This document shows, piece by piece, positions 5,920 through 6,664 of a DNA stretch of 6,664 bases. This DNA is from Bacillota bacterium (GTDB lineage: Bacteria > Bacillota > Clostridia > Oscillospirales > Ruminococcaceae), in NCBI GenBank assembly GCA_023413185.1, contig JAEZQD010000073.1, positions 1 through 6,664 on the forward strand. The letters are read 5' to 3'. The first letter of the stretch is position 1; each line of letters opens with the position of its first letter. A program made the translations under genes and the position numbers. Below the pieces are notes generated by a model. That model saw nothing but the letters and a program-made list of their open reading frames with translations. It was not told where the DNA came from and did not search any database.

Positions 5920-5965
5920 GTGAAAAGGCTTTGACACGGCGTTTTAAAGGCAAAAAGGTCACCTA
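5917..5965 (+). other. Possible long-loop stem between hflK and hflC
   Basis: TAGGTGA (5917-5923, including the hflK stop) is the exact reverse complement of TCACCTA (5959-5965). The 35-base loop has no further stem. It is not a terminator and could separate the two genes in a common mRNA or be chance. Confidence 0.2.
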
Positions 5966-5984
5966 GAAAGGAATGATTACTACT

Positions 5985-6664
5985 ATGGATAACGTATACA
6001 ACGCGGACTTCTCCGCGCAGCAGCCCCGACAGGTGGATATTGATAAGGCACTGCGCAAAACAGGCAAGCTGGTGCTACTGGGCGCAATCATCCTGTTTGT
6101 GCTTATTGTAATTTCTCAGATGTTCTATACGGTGGATGAGACCGAGCACGTGATTAAGTACCGGTTTAGCGAGATTGTTGAGGTAGACGTCAACAACCTG
6201 ACCCCCGAGGAGTTTTCCGCGCTGGAAAACAGCGATCGGTACCAAACAATCAATCTGCGCCAGGGTGCGGGGCTGCGGTTTAAGATTCCGTTTATCGAGA
6301 AGATAGAAAAACTCGACAACCGCCTCATTACCTACGAAACCCTGCCCAGAGAAGTCATTACATCAGACAAAAAGAAGATCATCCTCGACAACAACGCCCA
6401 ATGGTGGATTATAGACCCGGTTCAGTTTAAGATAACGATGAACACCGTCACCGCCGCCAGCCAGCGCGTGGAGGATTTAATGTACTCCAAAATGAACGAA
6501 AAGGTGGGTCAAACCACCTCCCAGACGCTGATCTCCGACAAGGAGTATGTGTCCGACATGCTCGTGGAGAAGACGGAGGAGCTCAATGTGATGATGGCGC
6601 AGTACGGCATCCGCGTATTGGATATTCAGATACGCCGCACCGACCTGCCCACCGAGAACAACGA
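5985..6664 (+). CDS. hflC: SPFH/prohibitin-family membrane protein, HflC (partial, runs off the right edge)
   Basis: The frame stays open to the window end, giving 226 residues of an HflC-type partner for HflK. A membrane segment lies at about residues 28-46. The SPFH domain shows YTVDETEHVIKYRF (48-61), GLRFKIPFIEKIEKLDNRL (96-114), a DNNAQWWIIDP segment (135-145) and the HflC-like YGIRVLDIQIRRTDLP (207-222). Between residues 62 and 95 it carries an acidic stretch (VEVDVNNLTPEEFSALENSD, 65-84) longer than the short turn usual at this place. The start at 5985 follows AAAGGA (5967-5972) by 12 bases. An in-frame ATG at 5973 would add four residues but touches that site, so 5985 is preferred. 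The coiled-coil part and C-terminus are outside the window. Confidence 0.9.
   Translation, partial: MDNVYNADFSAQQPRQVDIDKALRKTGKLVLLGAIILFVLIVISQMFYTVDETEHVIKYRFSEIVEVDVNNLTPEEFSALENSDRYQTINLRQGAGLRFKIPFIEKIEKLDNRLITYETLPREVITSDKKKIILDNNAQWWIIDPVQFKITMNTVTAASQRVEDLMYSKMNEKVGQTTSQTLISDKEYVSDMLVEKTEELNVMMAQYGIRVLDIQIRRTDLPTENN

Noticed and set aside
5931..5959. Perfect TTGACA at 5931-5936 as a promoter for hflC
   Set aside because: No acceptable -10 element is found 16-18 bases downstream, and hflC is well explained by co-transcription with hflK.

Overview
The window looks like chromosomal DNA of an endospore-forming Clostridia species (Bacillota). The GC content is fairly high for that class, which suggests the Oscillospiraceae/Ruminococcaceae side, but that placement is inference. 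The spore-formation evidence is direct: a germination protease (gpr) and a stage II sporulation protein P (spoIIP) sit side by side. Their relatives are also neighbours in Bacillus subtilis.

Layout. Positions 1-171 hold no recognisable gene but a dense run of stem-loops, probably the end of an upstream unit, and then the gpr leader. gpr runs rightward (172-1059) and spoIIP leftward (1082-2233), so they converge with only 22 bases between them. Positions 2234-2480 are a divergent control region with possible sporulation promoters on both strands. A small membrane-anchored protein of unknown function (2481-2840, +) follows. It ends in a short frame-displaced ORF and a very strong intrinsic terminator (2921-2967). 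Next comes a leftward two-gene operon: a PfkB-family sugar kinase (3810-4718) and a bactofilin-like polymer-forming protein (2990-3799), driven by a good vegetative promoter at 4768-4796. Positions 4719-4998 are a second divergent region with two candidate vegetative promoters pointing right. They lead into an hflK-hflC pair of SPFH/prohibitin membrane proteins (4999-5919 and 5985 to the window end). hflC is cut by the window edge.

How they fit together. SpoIIP digests septal peptidoglycan during engulfment, and GPR degrades the small acid-soluble proteins when the spore germinates. These are early and late steps of one developmental programme. The kinase-bactofilin pair and HflK/HflC look vegetative from their promoters. 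HflKC would form a membrane assembly that usually associates with the FtsH protease, but no ftsH is in view.

I see no phage, transposon, CRISPR, toxin-antitoxin or defence system, and no RNA gene. The points most worth a second look are the abutting hairpins before gpr, the convergent gpr/spoIIP orientation, a possible frameshift in the small membrane protein gene, and the uncertain start of the bactofilin gene.
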